From: Owenia fusiformis
Lineage: Eukaryota; Annelida; Polychaeta; Sabellida; Oweniidae
Direction of reading: 5' to 3'
DNA: 64,000 nucleotides
Assembly (NCBI GenBank): GCA_903813345.2
Contig: CAIIXF020000002.1
Span: forward strand, 6,503,772-6,567,771
Made by a program: the position numbers and the translations under genes. Every line of letters starts with the position of its first letter. Within the stretch, counting starts at the first letter, position 1. This document shows, one piece after another, positions 48,146-59,698 of this stretch. A model generated the notes under the pieces. It saw nothing but the letters and a program-made list of their open reading frames with translations. It searched no databases and was not told the DNA's origin.

Positions 48146-48784
48146 TGCCCCTTTAAATCTGATTGTTCGACGGTAATCGATATTCATACTTGAACTTCCA
48201 CGTAGTACAGTGCCCCCAGAAGCTACCTTTTAAATTCTGCATAATATAACTGGTGTTTTTCACAAAGTTTTGTTGGATTGAAAACTTTTTAAAATAATGC
48301 ATTCCTCTAAACGCAGCTAACAATTTAACTTCATGTCTCAGAAGATCCCCTTCCCTTAGGATTTCTCAAATTTATGACGTCAATTTATGGTAAACAGTCA
48401 CAGTCACGATTTTGGGAGTTGTTCTATTCAATCTTTTCTAACTTTTTACCATATTCACGAAATTCTTTGAACCTTTCTCTATTTGGCCAAAGTATACATC
48501 CATTATACCTCTGAATGTTTGGTCTGATAGTAACAAAAAATAAAAAAGATATGATTGGTAAAATACATTCCACCTTTTTTCTTTACGGAGAAGATAAGCA
48601 ATATTCCAAACGAACACCATTTGGTAATACATATGATAATAGGATTTTATTAGTACTGGTACTGGTAATGATTACTTGAAGGCTTGTCAACAAAAAATAG
48701 CACATTGCATGCCGATGGAATCAAGTAATATGTCGCAGTCTCTAGTTCAACAACAGATTTTTGAAATATCAATTATCGTAAATT

Positions 48785-49045
48785 GGTCCATATTGAAGTA
48801 ACAATTTTAAGATCTGGATATTTCCTAATACGACAGTTGGTGGCGTTCGAAGCAGGCAAATCACGAGAATGCGGTACGGTAGGGATTTGTTTCAATTGAA
48901 AATTATACTAATTTTCAATGAATGATGTGAATATGAGAAATGAATATATGATAATCTTTGCATTTTACAAATCTCAAGAAGAGAAGAGGGAGTTGAAACG
49001 TAACACAATTACATTTAGTTAATTGCATAGCATACTGTCATAATT
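48785..49045 (+). repeat. ~265-bp dispersed direct repeat, copy 2 (partner 41500-41775)
   Basis: See copy 1. The copies are 7.3 kb apart in the same orientation. Confidence 0.7.
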
Positions 49046-49764
49046 ATGGTAATATTTGATGTTAAGATTTTTATTACTGATTACTAGCAATCTAGCACTT
49101 ACACAATTACAAAAATAGTGTAGATTTATTTAAAGGGGAAAACTATTTATTTTCGTTCTAAAAAGCTGTGCTTATATGACGCTGCTTGCTATATATGACA
49201 CACTTTTTGATAAAATTAATGATAAAGAGACGTACAAATAAATTAGATCAAGTCCGCTGTTTACTCACCAATCCTTTCAATTTACCTTCCATCGTTTCAA
49301 TCTTAACGACGAAGCATATTGCTATGTTATTGTGACACCATATTGGAAATATAAATTCAAAATGGCAGTTAGTTAGGTTTCGTGTTTTCGTTTTCAAATA
49401 TGTGCAAGTGCCAGTGGGAAGGTACCAAACATGATTAAACATCTAAGAGAGCTTTGTATAAATTTTCTTGTTTTAAAAATGAATGTTCTTATTGCCCTTT
49501 GAGACTCTAACAGTATCCTAAGCATGTTTTAAGTGTTGGGATGTGATTATTATTTTAAATGACCATAGGCAATAAGAATAAAATGGGTGCAATTAAATGC
49601 ACACAGGGGAACTTCAAAAAGAATGGATTTTCTTATTTCAATTGCTTCTTGCCAGTTTTCTAAACATGTTTGCCATATTCTAAATATTGTTATAGGGTCA
49701 CTTTTAATAAATGCCCATTGCCATTTGGCATTAGAAATTAAATGTCTGTATGGTATCAAGACGT

Positions 49765-49945
49765 TTCATCCCCTGGACGTTTCACCCCTAGACTGTTCAC
49801 CCCTTAGACGTTTCACCCCCTGGACATTTCACCCCCTGGATGTTTCACCCCCTAGACATTTCACCCCTAGACTTTTCATCCCTTAGACGTTTCACCCCTA
49901 GATGTTTCACCCCCTAGATATTTCAACCCCTAGACACTTCAACCC
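49765..49945. repeat. ~15-bp minisatellite 'GACGTTTCACCCCCTA'
   Basis: Units such as GACGTTTCACCCCTA, GACATTTCACCCCCTG and GATGTTTCACCCCCTA recur about twelve times. The plus-strand open frame across it is a repeat artefact. Confidence 0.85.
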
Positions 49946-50639
49946 CATATACAGTCTGTGTATCGTACAATGTGATGAGTTGGGTTATTATTTTGACTGA
50001 ATTTACATGAGTACATGTATACTGATTTCTTTTCCAAGTAACATTGACTGGAAAAGGTCATAGTGTATAAAACCACAATAATATTGGTACAAACAAGCAA
50101 ACTTCTTTCAAGTGGACATGTTCACATTGCCGCTAAATTGAATAGCAAGCTGTTCGATTGGATTTGTGCAACTTGAACCTCTAAACATTGGAATATAATT
50201 TGTTATTTGTTAATTGCAACATGTTCAATAGAAACAATGTATAAGTTTGTGAAATCTTACTATCTAAAATTCACTGTACCTCATCCTTTTGAATCTAAAT
50301 TTTCTGAAAATTGATGCTTATGTTGTTTTTTGCTTGTAATCTTAATAAGGCCAGTAATAAATAACAGTACCAGAATGATCTAAAAAATGTTTTTTGTATT
50401 AACAGCAGTGTTGTTCTTAATTAACCAATTTCTTGAAGAGCTGCAATAGATACTAGTAGTTAATTAACTGGACCTCACTTCAAAACTCTGAAAACTGAAT
50501 ATGAAAAAACAAGTGAATTGACAAGGTGCGAGTAGAAATAATCTTGATTTATCATTTTCATTAAATATTCAAAAGTCAGTCAACGTGATGTCATATTTGA
50601 AATCAACATGTAAAAGTACTTGTACATCTAGAATTTTGG
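49946..50639. other. Intergenic region without a recognised gene
   Basis: AT-rich sequence with no supportable feature. Confidence 0.35.
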
Positions 50640-50945
50640 TTTTGAAAATTGTTTATCAACTTTGAATTATTTTTTTTTTGAAAATGTGACTTCTAGTTCG
50701 GGTTGATTCCCCATAGACCCCATGTTACAAAATCACAAAAAGTGAAATATCTCTTCTTGTAGTTGACAGATAACATTTTCTTTTACTGCATATGTTCTAA
50801 TTTGCATAACTTTAAGATGCATCTAAGGGTGATATGAAAGTTGAACCACTTACACAGATGTAACTCAAGTTAAAGGGAACTTTCTACTATACCTGCCATA
50901 CTATCTGACCCGAACGAGCCAACTGGTGGTGAAACTGGTAACTAC
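50640..50945 (-). repeat. ~300-bp dispersed repeat, inverted partner of 1175-1480
   Basis: See the entry at 1175 for the shared blocks. Confidence 0.65.
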
Positions 50946-53055
50946 CTACTCGCCTCTGCGTTAATTCTAGTGACTTACAGTACTTGTTATTTGATTATGC
51001 TATTTGGAACACTTGGTAATTAAATTCTGATTTTTATCAATTAAGCTCACGCTTAACCCTATTACATAAAATCATCTAAAATTCGCTTAAGTTACTGAGC
51101 AAAACGTGTCAATAGGAAATATGTACTATAATCTATGCCACAATGTGTTATTGCATTTTAATAAAGGTTTTGTAGTTTTTAATATAAGGCTCGTCATTAG
51201 AATGCCAATAATATAATTAATTTTGGATGGCCTAATCTGTACATTATCTGCATCACAAAAGTTAAGTTTTAGTGGTGAGCTCACACTCCCCACAAAAATG
51301 ATATTTCCAGAGAAGCTACTTTACAGTCTCTACATTATACAGTTTCAATATCTTTTTGTGGGAGTGTGGGCTGATGGTTAACTTTTCAATGAAAGGGAAT
51401 GATAACTCGATAACAAAGTGAACAAAAAATGGCAATGTTTTCAAGATTTGCATATGTAAACTACATACATAGCTGGATTTTGTCAATGTTCTACTCCAAA
51501 TGCTTGTATGCCATATGTTCCATATAATAAATTCTATATAATGATAAGTTTTGATATTATTTTGATGGTAAACATAGTGTGTACCCATCTTCAGACAACT
51601 TTGTGATAGGGGTTCTTAATGCCAATCTTTCAATTTTTTTTGAAATTCACATCTCAAGAAAAAAGGTTTATCTACAATCTGCAATTGGTTTTAAAAGGAA
51701 ATGGAAGGATGAGATTTTTGGAAAAAGTCTAAGTGGACCACTGGAATCATTACAACACTTATTGAAGAATAGATTAAAATTGATAGCTGATACCCAAAGC
51801 ACCGAAAATAGTTGTAGAAACAATGAAATAACTATTTTAGGGATGCAAATAATTCTAAATAAGACCTCTAAATTAGGACCATGCGATTTTTCTTACATCG
51901 TCACATTTTTGGTATTTTTTAAACAAACACAATTGTTCATTCAGAAATTCCTACCGAACGGAATAAAACACGAACAATTCTTAATGCCGTAGTCACATTT
52001 GTTCCGATCTTTAACATTGGCGCCCCGCCGGTGAGTATTTATTTCTTGGGATCGTCCTTAATTACAAAAGCGACACCACGAAAAGTGTGATGTTACTAAA
52101 GAGAGGAGAATTTATTGCCACATTTGCAACAACTTTAATTCTAATTTACCTATTTTTCTTGATATCTCATTCTATCGGATAATCATATTACTAGTTCTAT
52201 CCAATTGGAATGTCATTCACAAATGACATGACGATGTGCAAAGCAATCAATTTGCACAAACTCTATTCAGAATTTGAAGGTCGACGTTGTGATTTATGTG
52301 TATATGACTGTTCCAAAACTCGAGCACTGCATCTAAAAGACACGCACTCTGTTTAAAAAAGTATATTATTCTGGCAGAAAGTTCAAACTAATCGTTTCCT
52401 TTGGATTACATTGTTTTTTTTAACTTTTCAGCATGAATATAGGGTTGGGACCTCAAAACCGCGGAATGCCGGAGCAGCACCCTTGGAGAACTCTCTAAAG
52501 AGCATTTCTTATACCCCCTAATAAAATCTACGGGGGTACCATAAGACACCTTTATATCTCAGACACTAATAAAGATATAGACTTAAAAAACTATTTCTTT
52601 TTCAGAAAATATTCTTAGTATAATGCTTAATCTGTATGGCGAAAATCAAGAACAAATCTTAATCCATAGCTATAGCAACAGTTATAGAACACTATTTGTT
52701 ACCTTAGAAATGTATTGTTTTGTGGGTTTTTATCATTTTCTTCATATTCTTAATTCTTAAACTCTCTGAAGCATATAACATGATTAGATTAGCGATGATA
52801 AAATAATTCATCATATCATTTATGTAATACATGTATGTCTAACATTTCAGTTGCTATGGCAACATCACTTGATAATCAGGTTCTTAAATTTCACTTTTTT
52901 TATGAGTATAAATGTCGGGTCCAACATAAGACTTATGTGTTATGCTCTCTAAGAATAGCTCCTCGAGAGCTAAATAGTCACATAGATTTGTTTAAAATGT
53001 ATAAATTGTAGTTAGTATGTGCCAAATCTCTTCCAAAGTGGCTTAGTTAGTCTAA
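50946..53055. other. Intergenic region; one unexplained 137-codon open frame
   Basis: A plus-strand frame at 51579-51992 is open for 137 codons (includes SRKKVYLQSAIGFKRKWKDE) but I recognise no family, splice context or partner exon, so it is not called a gene. At 51992-52050 GTCACATTTGTTCCGATC..GGCGCCCC is a diverged half copy of the palindromic element at 19988. Confidence 0.35.
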
Positions 53056-56000
53056 ACCGATGTTGAGGTAGATTACTAAGAAGTGGCCCATAGTCATTAA
53101 AGATTGGTTCATTGACTTTTCATTTTCACTTGTCTGCAGTTAATTAGGTGACACGAAAGGGCTAAACGGCTTGCCCCAAGGTGCAACCGTCAAAAATATG
53201 ACTTTGAAAAAAATCATATTTTTCAAATAATAGCAGTGAGTATATGAAATAGGAGGCATATTTGATATTGATATGTATGATAGTCTATATGGGTGTGGTC
53301 ATTTTTATTAAAAACAATAATGGTGAAGAATTATACATTACTGACCTTGAAATGCCATTTTAATTCAAAAGTCACAGTTGCTAATGATAATATTCCTATT
53401 TTACTTATTCAATGTTTTCTAAATGTTTCAATTACCATTATGTTAGTTTTTGGCAAAGTAAATAATTATAGGGGTCACACAAGGATCCACTTTATTTAGA
53501 ACTTTTTCATATTTAGTGATGATTTCAAAAAATACGAAGTTTAACACAATTTTGTTTGTTAAATATTAAATAAAATGATGGTATTGTGTTTGTTTCATTG
53601 TTTCAACTAAAAATCGCAATCCATTGCTCTTGCTCTTAGAGCTGCAGGGCATATACCAGTTCAGAAAGTGTTCAATAAATTTGATCCTTGTGTGAGCCCT
53701 ATGATTATTTACTTTGCCAAAAATGAATATAACGATTATTCAGATACATGTATATAAAAATCCTTTGATAGGTTAAATAGGAATACAATGATTGACATTT
53801 TTGAATAAAAAGGCATTATACATGTACATATGTAGTTGTTGCAGTAAAATTACCAAACCAAAGTGGACTATCTTTCCATTTTAATAGCAAATGGGCCTTC
53901 TATTTGCATTTTACTGAAATTATTTTTAACAAAAGTTATCCATTATTGATGGTTAATCTAACAGTTAGCCATTTTGTCCAACATTCTGCTTGGACGCCAA
54001 CCCAAATTAAAAGATACTGATTTGCATCACATCAAGTTTGATTTGTTCACCCATGTTTGTCAGAGTGATACCTGTAGCAGCTGTACTCGACTGATATGCA
54101 GCAAGATATATGTGAGCTTTCATTGCAACATTTACATTTAGAACAGTTACAATTTTACTTAGTCTGATAGAAAATTAAATAATTGATGTATATTTCTTTG
54201 AGTTTATTCAATTTGAACATTACTTTTACAATACAGATACCTTCGTTTTGAAACATTAGCAGCAAACGGTCAGTTTTCAACTTTGAATGTTTCATTTTTG
54301 TTCATAAAAAGTGTATTCTACAAAAGTCAAGGTCATTTCAAGGTAAAATGTCAATATTTAGGTAGTTGGCTTTTTAAGACACCCGACCCTCCACAACCAA
54401 TGATTAGGTGACCTGAAGTCAAGGTCTGAATAGATCAAGGTAATTTTAAGGTCAATATCTAGCAAGTTGACATGAGAACAATTGTGACATTTGGCGACCA
54501 ATGATAAGGTGATTTCAAGATAATTTCAAGGTCAAAGGTCAATATCTAGGTCATAGGTAGTTGGCTACTGTGGGTCTTCAGTAATATTTGATCACCAAAG
54601 ATAAAGTGACCTACGGTCAATGTCAATGTTTATGGCTCAAGGTCATCTCAAGGTCAGAGGTCAATATCTGAATATTTGGCTTTTTGGGGATGCTGCTTCA
54701 TGTGAGGACCCATTGATATGTGTTCTGAGGTCAAGGTCATTCATACAAGGTCAAAATCTCTGTATTTGGCGTTTTGAGGCCCTGGGGGCTGCTATGACCC
54801 TTGGCAACTCATGCTAAGGTGACATGAGGTCAAAGTCAATATCTATTGTTCAAAATTATAATAAGGTCAAAGGTCAATATCTAGGTAGTTGGCTCGTTTG
54901 AGGCTACACCGACATTTGATCACCAATGATAAAGTGACCTGAGATCAGTGTCATTGTTATACGTCAGGGTCAAAGATCAATATCTAAATGTTTGGCGTTT
55001 TGGGGCGGCTGCTGCACTTGACTCCATTGAAACGTGACCTAGGGTCAGGGTCAATCTAAGGTCAAATTTCAATATCTTAGTGTTCGGCGTTTTAAGGCCA
55101 CATGGGCTGCTGTCGTGATGTGGCCCTTGGCAACTCATGATAAGGTGACATGAGGCAGTCATCATTTAATGGTTCAATTCAAGATCGTCTCAAGGTCAAT
55201 ATCTAGGTATTGGTGTTTCAAGGCACTCGGGGACGGGGACTGTGACGCTTGGTGACACATTACAATGGTGACACATTTCAATTGACATTTCAAAAGTAAT
55301 AGTCGATCATTTCTGTTTTATCATGTCAATTTTAATAAAATTTGCCAATTTGAAGTAAAATTATAACAGAAGAAAGGTTATCCAAATGTGAGGTCATATT
55401 AATGACTGCACTCTGTAATCTTCAGTCAAGCTGATGAAGTTTTTTATGAAAGAGTTACTTTCTGTTGTGGTTCTAAATTGAATAAGTATAAGCAGGTGCG
55501 TTTTCAAAAATGCAAATTTAAAGCAAATTTCGCAAAATTTTGTTATTGATATGTAGAGATAGTCCATTATTGTATGGTTATTCTCTTAAAAACAATTATG
55601 GTACAAATTTGGTACTTCTGACTATATAATGCTTTTTTTATCCAAAAGTCAATTATATTATTCTTATTTTGACTATCAAATGATTTTCATATATCCGAAT
55701 AACCATTATATTAGCTTTTGGCAAAGTAAATAATAGTAGGGATCACACAAGGATCAACTGTATTGAAGATTGGTCATACTGGTATATGCCCTGCCGCTCT
55801 AAGATCAAGAGCAATGAATTGTGATTTTTCAGTTGAAACAGGGAAACAAACACATTATCATTATTTTGTTTAAACATTTAACAAATAATTTTCTGCTAAG
55901 CGTAGTAATTTTTCAAAACATCACTAAATATGAAAAAGGTGTAAATAAAGTGGATCCTTGTGTGAGTCCCATTATTATTTACTTTGACAAAAATGAATAT

Positions 56001-56390
56001 AATGGTAAGTGTAATATATAGAAAACATTGAATAGGTAAAATAGGAATATAATTAATAACAACTGTGACTTTTGCATTAAAATGGCATTTTAAGGTCAGA
56101 AATGTATAATTCTTCAATATTATTGTTTTTAATAAAAATGACCACACCCAAATGGACTATCATACATATCAATATCAAATCTGCCTCCTATTTCATATAC
56201 TCGCTGCTATTATTTGAAAAAAAAGATTTTTGTCAAACTCATCTTTTTGCCGGTTGCACCTTGGGGCAAGCCGTTTAGCCCTTTCGTGTCACTTTTTTGA
56301 GTGCAGACAAGTAAAAATGAATAGTCAATGAACAAATCTTTAATGACTATGGGTCAAATCATAGTAACCTACCTCAACATCAGTTAATGG
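53056..56390. repeat. 3.3-kb inverted repeat (foldback) with ~900-bp arms
   Basis: The left arm (53056-~53960) and right arm (~55490-56390) are diverged reverse complements: GATGTTGAGGTAG, GCCCATAGTCATTAAAGATT, CACGAAAGGGCTAAACGGCT, TTGCCCCAAGGTGCAACCG, TAGTCTATATGGGTGTGGTC, AGGGCATATACCAGT and GATCCTTGTGTGA all recur inverted. Each arm also holds its own inverted pair around TTGGCAAAGTAAATAAT. The ~1.5-kb loop contains an AGGTCA-rich tandem array. No transposase recognised. Short open frames in the arms are paired copies of the same non-coding sequence. Confidence 0.82.
54325..55215. repeat. AGGTCA-rich tandem array in the foldback loop
   Basis: Degenerate ~115-130-bp units, about seven or eight copies, built from TCAATATCTAGGTAGTTGGC, a TTTTGAGGC-type segment, CAATGATAAGGTGACCTGAG and GTCAAGGTCAT. 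The direct repeat AGGTCA-N-AGGTCA occurs exactly at 54529-54541, 54651-54663 and 54864-54876. Confidence 0.75.
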
Positions 56391-57344
56391 GATTTTCTGG
56401 AGTTTTGGCGCACACTAAGTTTTAGAACTCCTCTCCATAGCCCCGAAAGTTTGACGATTGGTGACAACTGGCAAATTTTTTTCCATTTTTTAGGTTCAAA
56501 TTAAAAATGTATTGGGATGCAACACTTATAAGTATTCAAGGAACATTTACAGACTTTGTCTGATATAACAATATGAAGATTTTAATTATTAGACAATGGG
56601 AAGTATTATATATGAAACATTTTAGAATCCTTTCCCATAAAAATGTTGAAAAGAGGGTGTGGTCAATTGTACCATTTCGAAGCATTTAAAGATTGAAATA
56701 AATACAAACCAAGGCATTAAACCATCTTCAAATGTTACTTGACATTGATTCATGTATACTAGTATAGAGGACACTAACTTTGTTAACGTTGTATTTAGTG
56801 CCAGAATGTAACCCAATGCAATCATACAGTAGAGACGAGTAAGGTTGGCATACAATCCCGACATTGGTAGAAAGCAACTTACTTTTTCACCCATTGGAAT
56901 ACATGTAAAATTGGCAAAGTTCAAATCATAATTTCTCAAATCCCAGCCCATCGAATCCTCGCATCCATTCAGATCATGTAGTCCTATTCAAAAACTTCCC
57001 GTTCGGTTATATGGTGAAAAACGAACGAACGAACGAAAAAAAGATTTTGCTACATTTATAAGCGAGCATTGATTTCTGGGCCTGTAAAAAGCATGTAGGA
57101 CCTCATTACCCCATTGATTTACTGAGACCGCCAAAAATATAATTCAATTTTTTGGTTCAAAATTATAATCTGTCAGCGGTCCCTGACACTCCTACTAGCT
57201 ATTACCAAACATTAATTGTCAATACATGTACACATATACGTGCCATACATCTACAAAGTAGTAAACTAGTGTTTTAAGTACTACTTTTCCTATACCATGA
57301 CCAAAACAATTCTCACGTGAGTTGTATTGACCCATTGGAATCCT
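56391..57344. other. Intergenic region without a recognised gene
   Basis: Contains a short (ACGA)n run at 57022-57040. No supportable gene. Confidence 0.35.
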
Positions 57345-58160
57345 TTACAACCCATATAGCAGAAGCATTTACAAATCAGAGCCAGGTGTTTTAAAAGTAG
57401 CAACAATGTTGATTATTGAAAACAACTGAAGATTGCTTTCCATTGGTCAACCAAGCAGCAATATGTGTTAAGTCTGACCAGGTTTGCTATCGCTCATAGT
57501 TACAGGTGTGACGAGTGAACAGTTGCACAGCAGCCAACATTTGCTTCTCATCATTCGTGGTCAGATCGTCAACTTGCCACTAACTCCAAAAATGGTTTAC
57601 TCCACACTCAATTCAAGATACCACTTCACACGCACACTCACTCACACTAGTTACTTTCCAAAACCTGGCTCTGGTGCTTTATGGTCTTACAAGGATTCTG
57701 CTATATGAGCCAGGCCACAGGAAAAGGGGTCTTATCACAGATTTTTTCAATATTCTTATTTTTTGTTTATCTTAAAAAGCACAAAGAGAGCTTTCAAATG
57801 AAGCATGACTTATGTTTTAACAATTTTTCCTTGCATATATAGAATAAAATGTCAGATTTGAATTTAGCACATTTCCCTCTTAATCTTGGGCACAATTTTG
57901 GCTCTGTAGAACAATTTTAACTTTTGTGATAAGACCGGTTTTCCTATGACCAGGCTCATATAGTAAGATGATGAAAACTAAGAGTTTTTAAGGACCTTGT
58001 GCCATGATTTGCCCTGTTGAACAGCCTGGCTGTAACTGCCTGCAAGGAGTCTTGAAAATTTGAAGATATCATCTTTAGTGATTTACATTAATCTTTTAAG
58101 CTACTTTTCAAACACCTGGCTCTGATGCTTCAAAGCTTAACAAGGACTCTGCTATTTGTT
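57345..58160. repeat. Three copies of a ~55-bp segment, one inverted
   Basis: TACTTTCCAAAACCTGGCTC TGGTGCTTTA..ACAAGGATTCTGCTATA at 57651-57706 recurs as a diverged direct copy at 58101-58157 and inverted at 57347-57404 (ATAGCAGAAGC..GAGCCAGGTG). The segments between hold no gene. Confidence 0.6.
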
Positions 58161-58334
58161 CAGATGATGAGAACTACCTGTTTTATATGATTTTAATTTT
58201 TGCTTTGCACTTTGTAAATGACGCTGCTGATTGGGAAGAAAAGGATAAGAAAGGTACGGCCAAAATGACTGACCCAACATATCAGGATACAATTGTGTAT
58301 GATGACCACCAACTTCTGGCTAATGAGATAAAAT

Positions 58335-59010
58335 ACTTCTGTATTGACTTCATGCCAATGTCCTGATTATACAAACCTCTCTATTATATGGTTACATTTT
58401 ATTAGATTTCATTATGATACACGTACTAAATAATAAACTTCCATATAGAACTGTACTCATTCATGATAACCATCATATTCTGATTGCTAAGATGAGAACA
58501 ACTAATGGTTGTAATAATTATTAGACATAATTATGCCAATGTAGAGACTAAGCCAACCTTTCTACTACATGATATAACTTTAGATTTCATTATGATACAT
58601 GTACTAAATATAAAACTTACATATAGAACTGTACTCATTCATGATAACCATCATAGTCTTTGCTCAGATGAGAAAATCTAATGGTTGTGACAATTAGACA
58701 TTATGCCATTGTCTAGAATATGCCAACCTCTCTACTGTGCTGTGATGCTTACATGTTGACTTTATGCCAATGTCCAGATTATGTCAACCTCTCTATTTTA
58801 TGGTTACATTTTATTAGATTTCATTATGATACGTGTACTAAACATTAAACTTACATATATAATAGAACTGTACTCATTCATGATAACCGTCATAGTCTGA
58901 TTGCTCAGATGATAAAAATGGTTGTTATAATTAGACATTATGCCAATGTCTAGACTATGCAAACCTCTCTACTGTCATATTTCATTTTGATACATGTACT
59001 ATATATAAAA
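58335..59010. repeat. Irregular tandem repeat of ~200-bp units
   Basis: Blocks ATGCCAATGTC..A.ACCTCTCTA, GGTTACATTTTATTAGATTT, CATTATGATAC.TGTACTAAA, ATAGAACTGTACTCATTCAT, GATAACC.TCATA.TCTGATTGC and AATGGTTGT recur three to four times with internal deletions. Confidence 0.75.
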
Positions 59011-59698
59011 CTAAAATATAAATAAAATGTGCAGTGTCCTAAAAACTAGATTAGTGAATGAATTACAATAAGTATGTTTTGAATGCATTGCTTTGTTTCT
59101 ATCGAATGCTGCAAAATGATAAAGTTGAACATAACCGCCTTTTAACATTTTACGGGGTAGCGTTTTAAATTATAATTATCAAATAATCAAAATCTTCATA
59201 TTGTTATTGTTATCAAGCAAAGTCAGTAGATATTTTTTTGAATACTAATTTATGTTGAATCCAAATCCATTATTGATTTGAACCTAGGAATTGAATGTTT
59301 ATTGTCTGTTTTCCCCAAATTGTCAAACGTTGGGTGTTGTGGTGAGGGAGCAAGAAAAAGTTGCAGACTTTATTTACAAATTCATGTGACTATTTACTTC
59401 AGAAGGAAGATGGTTTCATTTTTAAGGTGCACAATATTTCCAAAAAGTGTTATTTTGGACCATCTTTATATTAATTCATCTTTTTTGGGTCACCTTGTGA
59501 ATTCTATGTTAGTGTGGAGACATCTTGTATTGATTTTGGACATAATCTGACCGTATTCATATTACTGTAGTTCTCTCTCTCTCCCTCGACTTTATCGGAG
59601 CCTCTGGGGAAAGTGTGTACCACTTTCTCACTTTCTCCTTACATCTTTGAAATTGAGGCTGTTTAAATAGAATAATTTAATCTTTTTTGATTTTTAGA

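Noticed and set aside
51579-51992. 137-codon plus-strand frame
   Set aside because: No recognised family, no partner exon and an unconvincing start. Left as unexplained, not called a gene.
57484-57708. 74-codon plus-strand frame
   Set aside because: It overlaps a segment repeated at 58101 and inverted at 57347, where the frame is not kept.
59278-59550. 90-codon plus-strand frame
   Set aside because: Its distal part, reverse-complemented, resembles a mariner-type end (CAAGGTGACCCAAAAAAGAT). Probably repeat-derived.
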